The notes under the pieces were generated by a model. That model did no database searches. It saw nothing but the letters and a program-made list of their open reading frames with translations, and was not told where the DNA came from. 64,000 nt of DNA, taken from Flavobacterium supellecticarium (lineage in GTDB: Bacteria; Bacteroidota; Bacteroidia; Flavobacteriales; Flavobacteriaceae). The translations under genes were made by a program, and so were the position numbers. Positions within the stretch are counted from its first letter, which is position 1, and every line of letters starts with the position of its first letter. The stretch lies in assembly GCF_004801375.1 (NCBI RefSeq), contig NZ_SSNZ01000002.1, positions 62,001-126,000 of the forward strand, given 5' to 3'. Positions 52,125 to 60,676 of this stretch are shown here, in pieces.

Positions 52125-52868
52125 ATGAATAAGATTTTTCCTTTGATTTTATTGGTAATTTCTGTAACTTCATACGCACAGAATACAAAAGTCCTTAAAG
52201 GGAAAGTTATGGCGGCTACAACGGAGTTGGATGGGATTCACGTGATCAACAAAAGAACGGAAAAAGCGGTAGTAACGGAAAAAGGCGGCTTTTTTTCAAT
52301 AATGGCGCAACCGAATGACACGCTGATTTTTTCGGCAGTCCAATTTAAAGGTCGGCAAATCCGACTGGAAGAAAAGGATTTTAACGAGGAGTTGTTCTAT
52401 GTCAAATTAGACGTGATGATACGTCAGTTAAAAGAGGTGGTGATCAATGAATATGGAAATATCAATTCGGAAAGTCTGGGATTGGTTCCAAGAGGACAGA
52501 AAAAATACACACCGGCCGAAAGAAAATTAAAAACAGCCACCGGAACCGACGCACAAATAGGAACGAATACAGTTGTAGGTCTTGACCCGTTGTTAAATTG
52601 GTTTTCCGGTCGGACATCGATGCTGAAAAAAGAAGTTGAAATTGAGAAAAAAGAACTGTTCCGACAAAAGTTGGAAGGGATGTATGACGAAGAGTATTTT
52701 GTGAATACCTTAAAAATTCCACAGGAATATGTACAGGGATTTATCTTTTATGCTGTCGAAAACGAACGATTTACGGCAGCGATAAAAGCGAAAAATAAAA
52801 CGCTGGCTACATTTTATCTGAATGAACTGGCCGTTCAATACCGAAAAATAATTACAGATGAAAAATAA
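52125..52868 (+). CDS. Exported protein with carboxypeptidase-regulatory-like domain, paralogue B
   Basis: A 247-residue homologue of the preceding gene. It has a signal peptide (ending TSYAQ), the same regulatory-like sandwich (LKGKVMAATTELDGIHVIN) and the same C-terminal block with QKKYTPAERKLKTATG and LKIPQEYVQGFIFYAVEN. The frame opens at 52086 directly after the stop of A, but the hydrophobic leader starts at ATG 52125. Its 3' end overlaps the start of paralogue C by 11 bases, so coupling is likely. Confidence 0.85.
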   Translation: MNKIFPLILLVISVTSYAQNTKVLKGKVMAATTELDGIHVINKRTEKAVVTEKGGFFSIMAQPNDTLIFSAVQFKGRQIRLEEKDFNEELFYVKLDVMIRQLKEVVINEYGNINSESLGLVPRGQKKYTPAERKLKTATGTDAQIGTNTVVGLDPLLNWFSGRTSMLKKEVEIEKKELFRQKLEGMYDEEYFVNTLKIPQEYVQGFIFYAVENERFTAAIKAKNKTLATFYLNELAVQYRKIITDEK

Positions 52869-53649
52869 ACTGTTGCTTATCCTGTTGTTGCTGACTTTTC
52901 AGGCGTTTTCACAAACCACAACTAGAGAACTGCTAAAAGGTCAGATACAAATCGATAGTCTCGATGCCGAAAATATTACAATTCTGAACACGGCAACCCG
53001 CATTAAAACGAATACCGGTAAAATGGGTGAATTTGAAATTTATGCCCGGGCAAAAGATACACTGGTTTTTTCGAGCCTATCGTTTAGTCCGCTGATGGTC
53101 GTATTGGAAAAAAGCGATTTCGACATGCAAATTCTTCGGATCCGACTTACCGTTGAGGTAAATCAGCTAAACGAAGTAATTGTAAAACGACTTTCCGGTG
53201 ATTTGGAACGGGATACCCGAAAATTAAAAGATCGGAGCCAGCGGATAGCCGTATCGGAGAATACCTTATTTCAGACCGATTTTAAAACCGATTACCTGAC
53301 CAGGCCAACCACACCACCGGTAATCCCTAATATGAGTCCGTTAATGGGCGTCGACTTTATTAAGGTGGGAGAAATGATGGGACGCCTCTTCAAATCCAAA
53401 CGCAAAACCGATACCGGAACTGCAACTTTTGTAACCGATAAGATTTTTGCTGATGCGGTACGGGAAAGAGTTTCAACGCCGTTTTTTACCGATGTTTTAA
53501 AACTTAAAAAAGACGATATCGGTCCATTTTTAACCTATTGCGATCAGGGTGCACTTACTCGCGAATTATTGGAGCCGCAACACGAATTTGAACTGATCGA
53601 TTATCTGATCAGTAAAAGTAAAACGTATCAACAGGCGAAAAAGAAATAA
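52858..53649 (+). CDS. Exported protein with carboxypeptidase-regulatory-like domain, paralogue C
   Basis: A 263-residue divergent member of the same set, with a signal peptide (ending QAFSQ) and the sandwich (LLKGQIQIDSLDAENITILN, DTLVFSSLSFSPL). The conserved AERKLKTA block of A and B is replaced by RDTRKLKDRS, and a proline-rich segment (TRPTTPPVIPNMSP) lies near residues 151-164. The C-terminal helical part is recognisable (FFTDVLKLKKDDIGPFL). Function is unknown. It precedes a DUF6702 gene by 15 bases. Confidence 0.82.
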   Translation: MKNKLLLILLLLTFQAFSQTTTRELLKGQIQIDSLDAENITILNTATRIKTNTGKMGEFEIYARAKDTLVFSSLSFSPLMVVLEKSDFDMQILRIRLTVEVNQLNEVIVKRLSGDLERDTRKLKDRSQRIAVSENTLFQTDFKTDYLTRPTTPPVIPNMSPLMGVDFIKVGEMMGRLFKSKRKTDTGTATFVTDKIFADAVRERVSTPFFTDVLKLKKDDIGPFLTYCDQGALTRELLEPQHEFELIDYLISKSKTYQQAKKK

Positions 53650-53652
53650 TAC

Positions 53653-53660
53653 TATCTTTG
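53653..53660 (+). promoter_or_regulatory. Internal -7 box before the DUF6702 gene
   Basis: TATCTTTG, exact TAnnTTTG match, begins four bases after the stop of paralogue C and ends four bases before the next ATG. Adjacent GGAGG abuts the ATG, too close to serve as a normal ribosome binding site. Confidence 0.5.
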
Positions 53661-53664
53661 GAGG

Positions 53665-54168
53665 ATGACAAAGTTGTTGCGATACGGTTTTTTATTCCTG
53701 TTATTGTTGAGTCTTAGCGGGGCGGGATTTCATAAATTCTATGTCTCCATTTATCAGGTCAACTATGCGCCGGAAAAAAAAGCCTTGCAGATAACCGCGC
53801 GGATTTTTACGGACGATTTGGAAAAAGCCCTGGAACGAAAAGTAAAGAAAAAGATTTATCTGGCCACTACAAAAGAAGCACCGGAAGCAGAAGAACTTTT
53901 AAAAAAATACCTGACCGATAAACTGCATATCCGCATTAATAATTCGGAAAAAGCGATCCGGTTTCTAGGGCGGGAAACCGAAGACGATGTTGTAATTTGT
54001 TATCTGACTGTGCCGGTAACCGAAAAAATTACATCGGTAGAAGTATACAATACGGCATTGACGGAAATATATCCGGATCAGCAAAATATCATTCATACGA
54101 ATATAAATAGTAACAAAAAGAGTCTTTTGCTGACCAATAGTAATCCAAAAGAAAAAATTGAATATTAG
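53665..54168 (+). CDS. DUF6702 family exported protein
   Basis: A 167-residue protein with a signal peptide (about 1-21), opening HKFYVSIYQVNYAPEKKALQ and alternating strands typical of DUF6702. I know of no assigned function for the family. It lies directly before an M1 metallopeptidase gene, 12 bases away, and after three related exported proteins, which suggests a shared envelope role. A -7 box just before the ATG may give it and the peptidase a separate, nearly leaderless transcript. Confidence 0.85.
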   Translation: MTKLLRYGFLFLLLLSLSGAGFHKFYVSIYQVNYAPEKKALQITARIFTDDLEKALERKVKKKIYLATTKEAPEAEELLKKYLTDKLHIRINNSEKAIRFLGRETEDDVVICYLTVPVTEKITSVEVYNTALTEIYPDQQNIIHTNINSNKKSLLLTNSNPKEKIEY

Positions 54169-54180
54169 ACTGTTATAAAC

Positions 54181-56451
54181 ATGAAAAAATCGGCATCTGT
54201 TTTTTCAATACTGGCTTTGGTAATTCCCTTGATGACCATGGGCCAGGATACAAAAAAATCGGGTAAAAGAGAACCCGGACATTACGACACGAACAAGTTT
54301 AGCCAGATGTATACCCAGATGGCGACGCCAAACATGTTCCGTACCGCATCCGGTGCACCCGGACCGGCCTACTATCAGCAACAGGCAGATTATAAAATAA
54401 AAGTTGAACTCGACGATAAAAATACCCGTCTGAGCGGCGAAGAAACCATCACCTATTATAACAATTCCCCCGATCCGTTGGATTATTTATGGGTGCAATT
54501 GGATCAGAATGAAAAGAAACCGGACTCCAAATCGCCATTGGTGGAAAACCAGCGAATGGATGGCGCGATGAAGCCCGATGGATTTACAAAAAAATTCATG
54601 CAACAACCGTTTCAGGGTGGTTATAACATTGAATTTGTAAAAGATGCTAAAGGGAATCCGATGAAATATACGATCAATCAGACCATGATGCGTATTGATT
54701 TGGATAAAACCCTTAAAAAAGGTGAAAAAATCTCATTTTCAATAAAATGGTGGTACAACATCAATAATTATAGAGTGGACGGAGGTCGTTCCGGATACGA
54801 ACATTTTGATAAAGACGGAAACAACCTGTATGTAATTGCGCAGTTTTATCCGCGTATGGCCGTTTATAACGACGTAGAAGGATGGCAAAACATGCAGTTT
54901 TGGGGCGAAGGAGAATTTGCCTTGCCGTTTGGTAACTTTGAAGTAAGTATAACCGTTCCGGCCGATCACGTAATGGAGGCCACCGGTGAACTGCAAAATC
55001 GCAAAGAGGTTTTTACAGCCGAACAGTTAAAACGCTACCAACAGGCCGAAAACTCCTATGAGAACCCGGTTATCGTAGTGACGCAGGCCGAAGCCGAACA
55101 ACGATCCAAAACCGTTTCGGATCAGAAAAAAACATGGAAATTTAAAGCGACCAACGTACGGGACTTTGCTTTTTCGACGTCGCGAAAATTTATTTACGAT
55201 GCAATGGCGGTAAAAATTGGCGGTAAAAACGTCATGGCCATTTCCTTATATCCGCCGGAAGCCAACCCGTTATGGGAACAGTATTCTACTCGTGTAGTAG
55301 CGCATACACTAAAAAGTTATTCCAGCTATACCTTTGATTATCCGTATCCGAAAGCCGTTTCCATTTCGGCCGAAGATCAGGGAATGGAATACCCGATGAT
55401 CTGTTGGAATTATGGGCGTCCTGATGAAAAAGGCTTTGTGAGCGACCGATTAAAATACGGAATGATGGGTGTAATTATCCACGAAGTAGGACACAACTTT
55501 TTCCCGATGATCGTTAATTCCGACGAACGCCAGTGGACCTGGATGGACGAAGGATTAAACACCTTTCTGGAATACCTTACCGAACAAAGTTGGGATAAAA
55601 ACTTCCCGTCAAGCAGAGGGCCGGCGGCTAAAATCGTACCGTATATGAGTGGAGATCAACGATTTTTGGAACCGATTATGTCCAATTCGGAAACCATTCA
55701 TCAGTTTGGTGCCAATGCCTACGCGAAACCGGCTACCGGATTAAATATACTACGCGAAACCATTATGGGGCATGAGTTGTTTGATCATGCATTTAGAACC
55801 TATGCCAACCGTTGGAAATTCAAGCATCCGACACCGGAAGATTTTTTCCGTACGATGGAAGACGCCTCGGCTGTTGATCTGGATTGGTTCTGGAGAGGTT
55901 GGTTTTATTCGACCGATTATGTAGATATTGGAATCAAAAACGTAAAACAATTCTATGTGTCGGAAGAGCCAACCAAAGAGATGAAAGACTTTGCGGCCAA
56001 AAGAGGACGTTTTCTACAAGATAATGGACCATTTGTGTATTTGGTGTCCGATAGTAGTGAAGATTTTAAACCGGGCATGAAAAAACCGTTTGTCATTCAG
56101 GATGTAAAACTGTTGCATGATTATGTGGAAACGCTGTCACCGGAAGATCGAAAAAGTCTGAAAACACCGAAATATTTTTATGAAGTCGAATTCGAAAAAC
56201 CGGGAGGGATGATGATGCCAATCCTTGTGGATTTAGAATTTGAAGACGGAACAATTCAAAATTACGTATTTCCGGTACAAATCTGGCGCAAAGGAAACGA
56301 AGTGGTAAAACGCGTTTTTGCGACCGAAAAACCGGTTAAAAAGATACAACTGGATCCAAAACTGCAAACGGCTGATATCGATGTGACCAACAACGTATGG
56401 CCTAAAGAAACACCAAAATCGAAGTTTGATCAGTTTGAAAAAAACGAATAG
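54181..56451 (+). CDS. M1 family zinc aminopeptidase, exported
   Basis: A 756-residue gluzincin. A signal peptide (ending TMGQ) is followed by an N-terminal beta domain (about 60-270) and the catalytic domain with HEVGH (434-438) and the third zinc ligand E457 eighteen residues later (WTWMDEG). The exopeptidase GxMEN-type motif is represented by EDQGMEYP. It should trim N-terminal residues from peptides in the periplasm. It ends the five-gene envelope cluster and has a terminator directly after the stop. Confidence 0.94.
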   Translation: MKKSASVFSILALVIPLMTMGQDTKKSGKREPGHYDTNKFSQMYTQMATPNMFRTASGAPGPAYYQQQADYKIKVELDDKNTRLSGEETITYYNNSPDPLDYLWVQLDQNEKKPDSKSPLVENQRMDGAMKPDGFTKKFMQQPFQGGYNIEFVKDAKGNPMKYTINQTMMRIDLDKTLKKGEKISFSIKWWYNINNYRVDGGRSGYEHFDKDGNNLYVIAQFYPRMAVYNDVEGWQNMQFWGEGEFALPFGNFEVSITVPADHVMEATGELQNRKEVFTAEQLKRYQQAENSYENPVIVVTQAEAEQRSKTVSDQKKTWKFKATNVRDFAFSTSRKFIYDAMAVKIGGKNVMAISLYPPEANPLWEQYSTRVVAHTLKSYSSYTFDYPYPKAVSISAEDQGMEYPMICWNYGRPDEKGFVSDRLKYGMMGVIIHEVGHNFFPMIVNSDERQWTWMDEGLNTFLEYLTEQSWDKNFPSSRGPAAKIVPYMSGDQRFLEPIMSNSETIHQFGANAYAKPATGLNILRETIMGHELFDHAFRTYANRWKFKHPTPEDFFRTMEDASAVDLDWFWRGWFYSTDYVDIGIKNVKQFYVSEEPTKEMKDFAAKRGRFLQDNGPFVYLVSDSSEDFKPGMKKPFVIQDVKLLHDYVETLSPEDRKSLKTPKYFYEVEFEKPGGMMMPILVDLEFEDGTIQNYVFPVQIWRKGNEVVKRVFATEKPVKKIQLDPKLQTADIDVTNNVWPKETPKSKFDQFEKNE

Positions 56452-56474
56452 AAGCACTCGAAAGAGTGCTTTTG
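56452..56474 (+). terminator. Terminator of the M1 peptidase unit
   Basis: AAGCACTC and GAGTGCTT with a GAAA tetraloop, then TTTTG, immediately after the stop codon. Confidence 0.7.
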
Positions 56475-56517
56475 TGTTAATAAAAGTCAAAAACCGGGAA
56501 ATAAAACCGGAACTTCG

Positions 56518-56525
56518 TAAATTTG
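56518..56525 (+). promoter_or_regulatory. -7 promoter box of tatA
   Basis: TAAATTTG, exact TAnnTTTG match, 28 bases before the start codon. Confidence 0.5.
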
Positions 56526-56553
56526 CTACTTATAACTTTCAAACTTATAGACA

Positions 56554-56853
56554 ATGTTTGGTATCGGAGGCGGAGAAATATTCCTGATTATATTAGTCGT
56601 TTTAATGTTATTTGGTTCGGATAAAGTGCCGGAAATCGCGAGAACCCTTGGAAAAGGGATGGCGCAGATTAAGCACGCAACCAACGACATTAAAAACGAA
56701 ATTCAAAAAAGTGCCGAAGAAAACGGCTTAACCAAAGATTTGGATTTTACCAAAGATTTGGATTTGGATCTCACCGGCGGTATTCGAAAAGAAATCGATA
56801 AAGCCAAAGAGGATATTGAAGATATTTCCGGACCGATAAAACGACAAATGTAA
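56554..56853 (+). CDS. tatA: Twin-arginine translocase subunit TatA/TatB
   Basis: A 99-residue protein with one N-terminal membrane helix (about 8-21), the hinge FGSDKVPEIARTLGKGM and an amphipathic helix to about 55, followed by a charged tail containing a short FTKDLDLD-type repeat. TatA forms the variable pore that exports folded proteins with Arg-Arg signals. The acidic residue after the helix and the FG hinge are present. TatA and TatB cannot be separated reliably here. No tatC is adjacent. Two bases separate it from the PAP2 gene. Confidence 0.93.
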   Translation: MFGIGGGEIFLIILVVLMLFGSDKVPEIARTLGKGMAQIKHATNDIKNEIQKSAEENGLTKDLDFTKDLDLDLTGGIRKEIDKAKEDIEDISGPIKRQM

Positions 56854-56855
56854 TC

Positions 56856-57422
56856 TTGGAGCATTTTATTCAACTCGACAAACAACTACTGGTTTTCTTA
56901 AATAGCCTGGGTTCCGAACGTTTTGACGGACTCTGGCTGATCATTACCAAACAAGCCTATTGGACACCAATATTTCTGTATGTATTCTACCTGTTGTATA
57001 AAAAACTGGGTTGGAAACATATGCTATTGGTGATTTTGTCGCTAGCGTTATTGATCGCATTTACCGATCAGATGACAAATCTGGTAAAAAACAGCGTACA
57101 GCGTTTGCGCCCGTGTAACGATCCGGAAACCAAAGATATTATCCGTCTGGTTAAACAAAGTTCGTCGTTTAGTTATTTTTCGGGACATGCAGCCAACTCA
57201 CTGGCATCGACTACGTTTATCGTATTGATTCTACGGAAATACTATAAATATGCGTTTTTGTTTTTCCTCTTCCCGTTGATTTTTGCGTATAGCCGTATTT
57301 ACCTTGGATTGCATTTCCCAGGTGACATTCTTTCCGGTTATATTTTCGGAATGGGAACCGGTTATTTGTTTTCAAAAATATATGAAGTCTATCGGAAAAA
57401 ATACTTTCCGGATAGTCTATAA
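56856..57422 (+). CDS. PAP2 family phosphatase
   Basis: A 188-residue membrane phosphatase with five or six helices. The three acid-phosphatase motifs are visible: KNSVQRLRPC (KxxxxxxRP), FSYFSGHAANS (PSGH-type, here FSGH) and SRIYLGLHFPGDIL (SRxxxxxHxxxD). Relatives dephosphorylate undecaprenyl diphosphate or lipid phosphates at the inner membrane. The start appears to be TTG (56856), as no ATG in frame lies near and the family N terminus (LDKQLLVFLNSLG) follows at once. Confidence 0.92.
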   Translation: MEHFIQLDKQLLVFLNSLGSERFDGLWLIITKQAYWTPIFLYVFYLLYKKLGWKHMLLVILSLALLIAFTDQMTNLVKNSVQRLRPCNDPETKDIIRLVKQSSSFSYFSGHAANSLASTTFIVLILRKYYKYAFLFFLFPLIFAYSRIYLGLHFPGDILSGYIFGMGTGYLFSKIYEVYRKKYFPDSL

Positions 57423-57426
57423 TTTT

Positions 57427-57473
57427 AGACCTGACAGGTTTTTTTGCAAACCGCTGAGAAACCTGTCAGGTCT
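57427..57473. repeat. Palindrome variant, copy 3
   Basis: Arms AGACCTGACAGGTTT (57427-57441) and its exact complement (57459-57473) with a 17-base loop. It shares ACCTGACAGGTTT with the two 33-bp copies. The outer bases differ in both arms in a compensating way (ACACC/GGTGT versus AGACC/GGTCT). Confidence 0.75.
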
Positions 57474-57487
57474 GCTTCGTATCTAAC

Positions 57488-57523
57488 CCGAAAAGGGATT
57501 ACAAATTTGTAATCCCTTTTCGG
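57488..57523. terminator. Perfect 36-bp palindrome between convergent genes
   Basis: CCGAAAAGGGATTACAAA followed by its exact reverse complement, flanked by TTTT on the right. It lies two bases before the O-methyltransferase stop and probably ends both converging transcripts. Confidence 0.6.
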
Positions 57524-57525
57524 TT

Positions 57526-58167
57526 TTAAAGTACACGACTAACGGTCAATCCGTCGCGGATCGGCAATAAAACCGTTTCGACTCTTGGATCGTCTTTTAG
57601 CAGCTGATTGTACTCCAGTAATATTTTAGTACTCTTATCATTGGCTTTTACCGTTTCCAGAATTTTACCGGACCACAATACATTATCCGATAAAATAACA
57701 CCGCCTTTATTCATTAAAGGAACGATCATCTGGAAATAGTTGATATAGTTTTCTTTATCGGCATCAATAAATACCAAATCAAATTTTTTGTTTAAGGTTG
57801 GAATAATTTCCAAAGCATTCCCTAAATGCTGGTGAATCTGATCTTTCCATTCTGATTGATCAAAATATTTGCGCTGGAAATCGAATAACTCCTCGTTGAT
57901 ATCGATAGTATCCAAAGTACCGTTTTCAACCAACCCTTCGGCCAGACATAACGCAGCATAACCGGTATAGGTTCCGATTTCCAGAATAGTCTTCGGGCGA
58001 ATCAATTTGGAAAGTATACTCAAAACGCGCCCTTGAAAATGACCGCTCAACATACGGGGTTGCAGGATTTTCTGATGGGTTTCCTTATTTAAGGCGGCCA
58101 GCAAAGCCGGTTCGTTTTCGGAATGTGCCGCTACATAATCTTCTAAAGTCTCGGAGATAAAATGCAT
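57526..58167 (-). CDS. Class I SAM-dependent O-methyltransferase (Methyltransf_3)
   Basis: A 213-residue catechol-O-methyltransferase-like enzyme. Motif I is ILEIGTYTGYAALCLAEGL, motif II DTIDINEE, and the metal-binding Asp segments are FDLVFIDADKENY and GGVILSDNVLW. It transfers a methyl group to hydroxyls of small aromatic or related substrates with a divalent metal. The natural substrate is unknown. A -7 box lies 15 bases upstream in the gap shared with rlmN. Confidence 0.93.
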   Translation of the reverse strand: MHFISETLEDYVAAHSENEPALLAALNKETHQKILQPRMLSGHFQGRVLSILSKLIRPKTILEIGTYTGYAALCLAEGLVENGTLDTIDINEELFDFQRKYFDQSEWKDQIHQHLGNALEIIPTLNKKFDLVFIDADKENYINYFQMIVPLMNKGGVILSDNVLWSGKILETVKANDKSTKILLEYNQLLKDDPRVETVLLPIRDGLTVSRVL

Positions 58168-58182
58168 AACGTAAATTTTTTA

Positions 58183-58190
58183 CAAAATTA
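58183..58190 (-). promoter_or_regulatory. -7 promoter box of the O-methyltransferase gene
   Basis: Minus-strand TAATTTTG, exact TAnnTTTG match, 15 bases before the start. Confidence 0.45.
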
Positions 58191-58233
58191 CAAATTACCA
58201 AAAGCAGAAACGGCCAATTATACAAATAGTTAC

Positions 58234-58241
58234 TAACTTTG
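58234..58241 (+). promoter_or_regulatory. -7 promoter box of rlmN, four bases from the ATG
   Basis: TAACTTTG, exact TAnnTTTG match. Only GTGCC... (four bases after the box) separates it from ATG 58246, so the transcript may have no leader. No TTG is visible at -33. Confidence 0.5.
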
Positions 58242-58245
58242 TGCC

Positions 58246-59295
58246 ATGCAAACGGAAAAGAAAGATATTAGAGCGTTAAGTAAAGAGCAGTTACGCAATT
58301 TTTTTGTAGCTCAGGGCGACAAAGCATTTCGCGGGAACCAGGTATACGAATGGCTATGGAATAAAGGCGCGCATAAATTTGACGATATGACCAATGTCGC
58401 CAAAGCAACGCGGCAGATGTTGGAGGATAATTTTGTGATCAATCATATTAAGGTCGATCAGATGCAACGTAGTGAAGACGGTACGGTAAAAAATGCGGTT
58501 CGTTTACACGATGGATTGATAGTGGAAAGTGTTCTGATTCCGACGGAAACGCGAACAACGGCCTGCGTATCCAGTCAGGTGGGATGTAGTCTGGATTGTA
58601 ACTTCTGTGCTACGGCGCGTTTAAAACGAATGCGAAACCTGAATCCGGATGAGATTTACGATCAGGTTGTGGCAATCGACAACGAAAGCAAACTGTATTT
58701 CGACCGTCCGTTGTCGAATATTGTATTTATGGGAATGGGAGAACCCTTGATGAACTACAATAACGTAATAAAAGCGATCGACATGATCACTTCTCCGGAA
58801 GGTCTGGGAATGTCGCCAAAACGAATTACCGTTTCGACGTCCGGGATTCCAAAGATGATCAAAAAACTGGCGGATGATGAAGTAAAATTCAAACTGGCGG
58901 TTTCATTACACTCGGCTGTCGATGAAATCCGTTCGCAGATTATGCCTTTTTCCGAAAATTTCCCGTTAAAAGATTTACGTGAAAGCTTAGAATACTGGTA
59001 TTCCAAAACCAAAAGCCGCGTAACCTACGAATATGTGGTTTGGAAAGGAATCAACGATGATAAAAAATCGATCGATGCCTTGGTTAAATTTTGTAAATAC
59101 GTACCGTGTAAAGTAAACCTGATTGAGTACAATCCAATCGATGATGGTGAATTTCAACAGGCTCCGGCAGCGGCAATCGAAGCCTATATTAGCGCGTTGG
59201 AACGAAACGACATTGTAGCAAAAGTGCGAAGAAGTCGCGGAAAAGATATCGATGCCGCTTGCGGTCAGTTGGCCAACAAAGAAGCAGAAGCATAA
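58246..59295 (+). CDS. rlmN: 23S rRNA (adenine-2503-C2)/tRNA methyltransferase RlmN
   Basis: A 349-residue radical SAM enzyme that methylates A2503 of 23S rRNA and A37 of some tRNAs. The iron-sulphur motif CSLDCNFC is present and the methyl-carrying cysteine should be that of DAACGQLANK near the C terminus. GMGEPLMNYNNV and LAVSLHSAVD are family-typical. It is monocistronic, ended by a GC-rich terminator. Confidence 0.97.
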   Translation: MQTEKKDIRALSKEQLRNFFVAQGDKAFRGNQVYEWLWNKGAHKFDDMTNVAKATRQMLEDNFVINHIKVDQMQRSEDGTVKNAVRLHDGLIVESVLIPTETRTTACVSSQVGCSLDCNFCATARLKRMRNLNPDEIYDQVVAIDNESKLYFDRPLSNIVFMGMGEPLMNYNNVIKAIDMITSPEGLGMSPKRITVSTSGIPKMIKKLADDEVKFKLAVSLHSAVDEIRSQIMPFSENFPLKDLRESLEYWYSKTKSRVTYEYVVWKGINDDKKSIDALVKFCKYVPCKVNLIEYNPIDDGEFQQAPAAAIEAYISALERNDIVAKVRRSRGKDIDAACGQLANKEAEA

Positions 59296-59320
59296 AAAAA
59301 GCCCCTCTAAGGGGCTTTTT
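59294..59320 (+). terminator. Terminator of rlmN
   Basis: AAAGCCCC and GGGGCTTT around TCTAA, with seven A before and five T after the stem, beginning at the stop codon. Confidence 0.85.
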
Positions 59321-59545
59321 CAATGGTAATAACCATGTAATCTAAAGTGATAATCGAAGTTTTTTTTCCGGGATAAAGCTGTTACACCCTATATATTGAT
59401 CAACATAAAATCATTTCAACAACTGCATCAATCAGGTTGTTTTTCCTGTAAAAAAGAGGAAATGATTTGTTGGTAATTATATACTAACGTAAAAAAATAA
59501 AGTTTAGTATAAAAATTATCATTTTTTACTTTCCGCCCAAATTGG

Positions 59546-59553
59546 TATATTTG
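59546..59553 (+). promoter_or_regulatory. -7 promoter box of the polyprenyl synthase gene
   Basis: TATATTTG, exact TAnnTTTG match, ends six bases before ATG 59560. An in-frame TTG at 59542 would overlap the box and is rejected as a start. Confidence 0.55.
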
Positions 59554-59559
59554 GAACCG

Positions 59560-60540
59560 ATGAAAATTGTAGAGCAAATAAAACAGCCGATCGGTACGGA
59601 AATGGAACTTTTTGAAAAGAAGTTTCATGAATCGATGTCTTCAAAGGTTGCCTTGCTCAACAGAATTACCTACTACATTGTAAACCGTAAAGGGAAACAA
59701 ATGCGACCAATGTTTGTTTTCTTAACGGCAAAAATGGTATCCGGTGGCGAAGTAAACGAACGTACGTATCGCGGCGCGTCGGTAATCGAATTAATTCATA
59801 CGGCTACTTTAGTTCATGACGACGTAGTAGACGACAGTAACCGTCGCCGTGGCTTTTTTTCGATCAATGCTTTGTGGAAAAACAAAATCGCCGTTTTGGT
59901 GGGCGATTACCTGTTGTCCAAAGGATTGTTGCTTTCGATTGACAACAATGACTTCGATTTGTTAAAAATCATATCTGTTGCGGTTCGTGAAATGAGTGAA
60001 GGCGAATTGCTTCAGATCGAAAAAGCAAGACGACTGGATATTACGGAAGCGATTTATTACGAAATAATCCGACAAAAAACAGCGACGCTTATTGCGGCTT
60101 GTTGCGCCCTGGGAGCCTGTGCCGTAAAACCCGAAGATGCGGAAGTGGTAGAGCGGATGCGGAAATTCGGAGAATTGATCGGAATGGCATTCCAGATCAA
60201 AGACGATCTTTTCGATTATACCGATGAAGCTATTGGTAAACCGACGGGAATCGACATCAAAGAACAAAAAATGACACTTCCGTTGATTTATGCACTTAAC
60301 AATTGTACGACCAAAGAAAAAAACTGGTGCATTAATTCCATCAAGAACCATAATAAAGACAAAAAACGCGTTCGCGAAGTCATTGCTTTTGTAAAAGAAC
60401 GGAACGGACTAATCTACGCCGAACAAAAAATGGTGCAATTCCAACAGGAAGCACTTTCATTACTACAAAATTTCCCGGATTCACCTTATAAAAACGCACT
60501 AACGTTAATGGTGAACTACGTGATCGAAAGAAAAAAATAA
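59560..60540 (+). CDS. Polyprenyl diphosphate synthase
   Basis: A 326-residue trans-isoprenyl diphosphate synthase. The first aspartate-rich motif is LVHDDVVDDSNRRRG and the second FQIKDDLFDYTDE. GIDIKEQKMTLPLIYAL is typical of the long-chain IspB/hepta-octaprenyl group. It elongates farnesyl diphosphate with isopentenyl units, probably to the menaquinone side chain of this aerobe. Chain length depends on residues before the first motif and is not assigned. A sigma factor gene follows after 136 A+T-rich bases with only a weak AGCG/CGCT hairpin. Confidence 0.94.
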   Translation: MKIVEQIKQPIGTEMELFEKKFHESMSSKVALLNRITYYIVNRKGKQMRPMFVFLTAKMVSGGEVNERTYRGASVIELIHTATLVHDDVVDDSNRRRGFFSINALWKNKIAVLVGDYLLSKGLLLSIDNNDFDLLKIISVAVREMSEGELLQIEKARRLDITEAIYYEIIRQKTATLIAACCALGACAVKPEDAEVVERMRKFGELIGMAFQIKDDLFDYTDEAIGKPTGIDIKEQKMTLPLIYALNNCTTKEKNWCINSIKNHNKDKKRVREVIAFVKERNGLIYAEQKMVQFQQEALSLLQNFPDSPYKNALTLMVNYVIERKK

Positions 60541-60676
60541 TTTTTTTTAAAAAATAATAGCGCTGTAAACGCTTGTTTTTCTGTGTTTTTTTAAAAAATT
60601 TAATTTTTTTGTATATCCCATACAACCATTTGCCAATCAAGCCCGTCTATAGTAATAGAAACATCTGATAATTATT

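Noticed and set aside
53660..53664. GGAGG as a Shine-Dalgarno sequence for the DUF6702 gene
   Set aside because: It touches the ATG with no spacer, overlaps the predicted promoter box, and flavobacterial ribosomes rarely use such sites.
51339..56451. Envelope cluster as a TonB-dependent receptor/SusCD locus
   Set aside because: The regulatory-like domain is present, but the proteins are only about 250 residues with no TonB box, plug or barrel, and no SusD-like gene.
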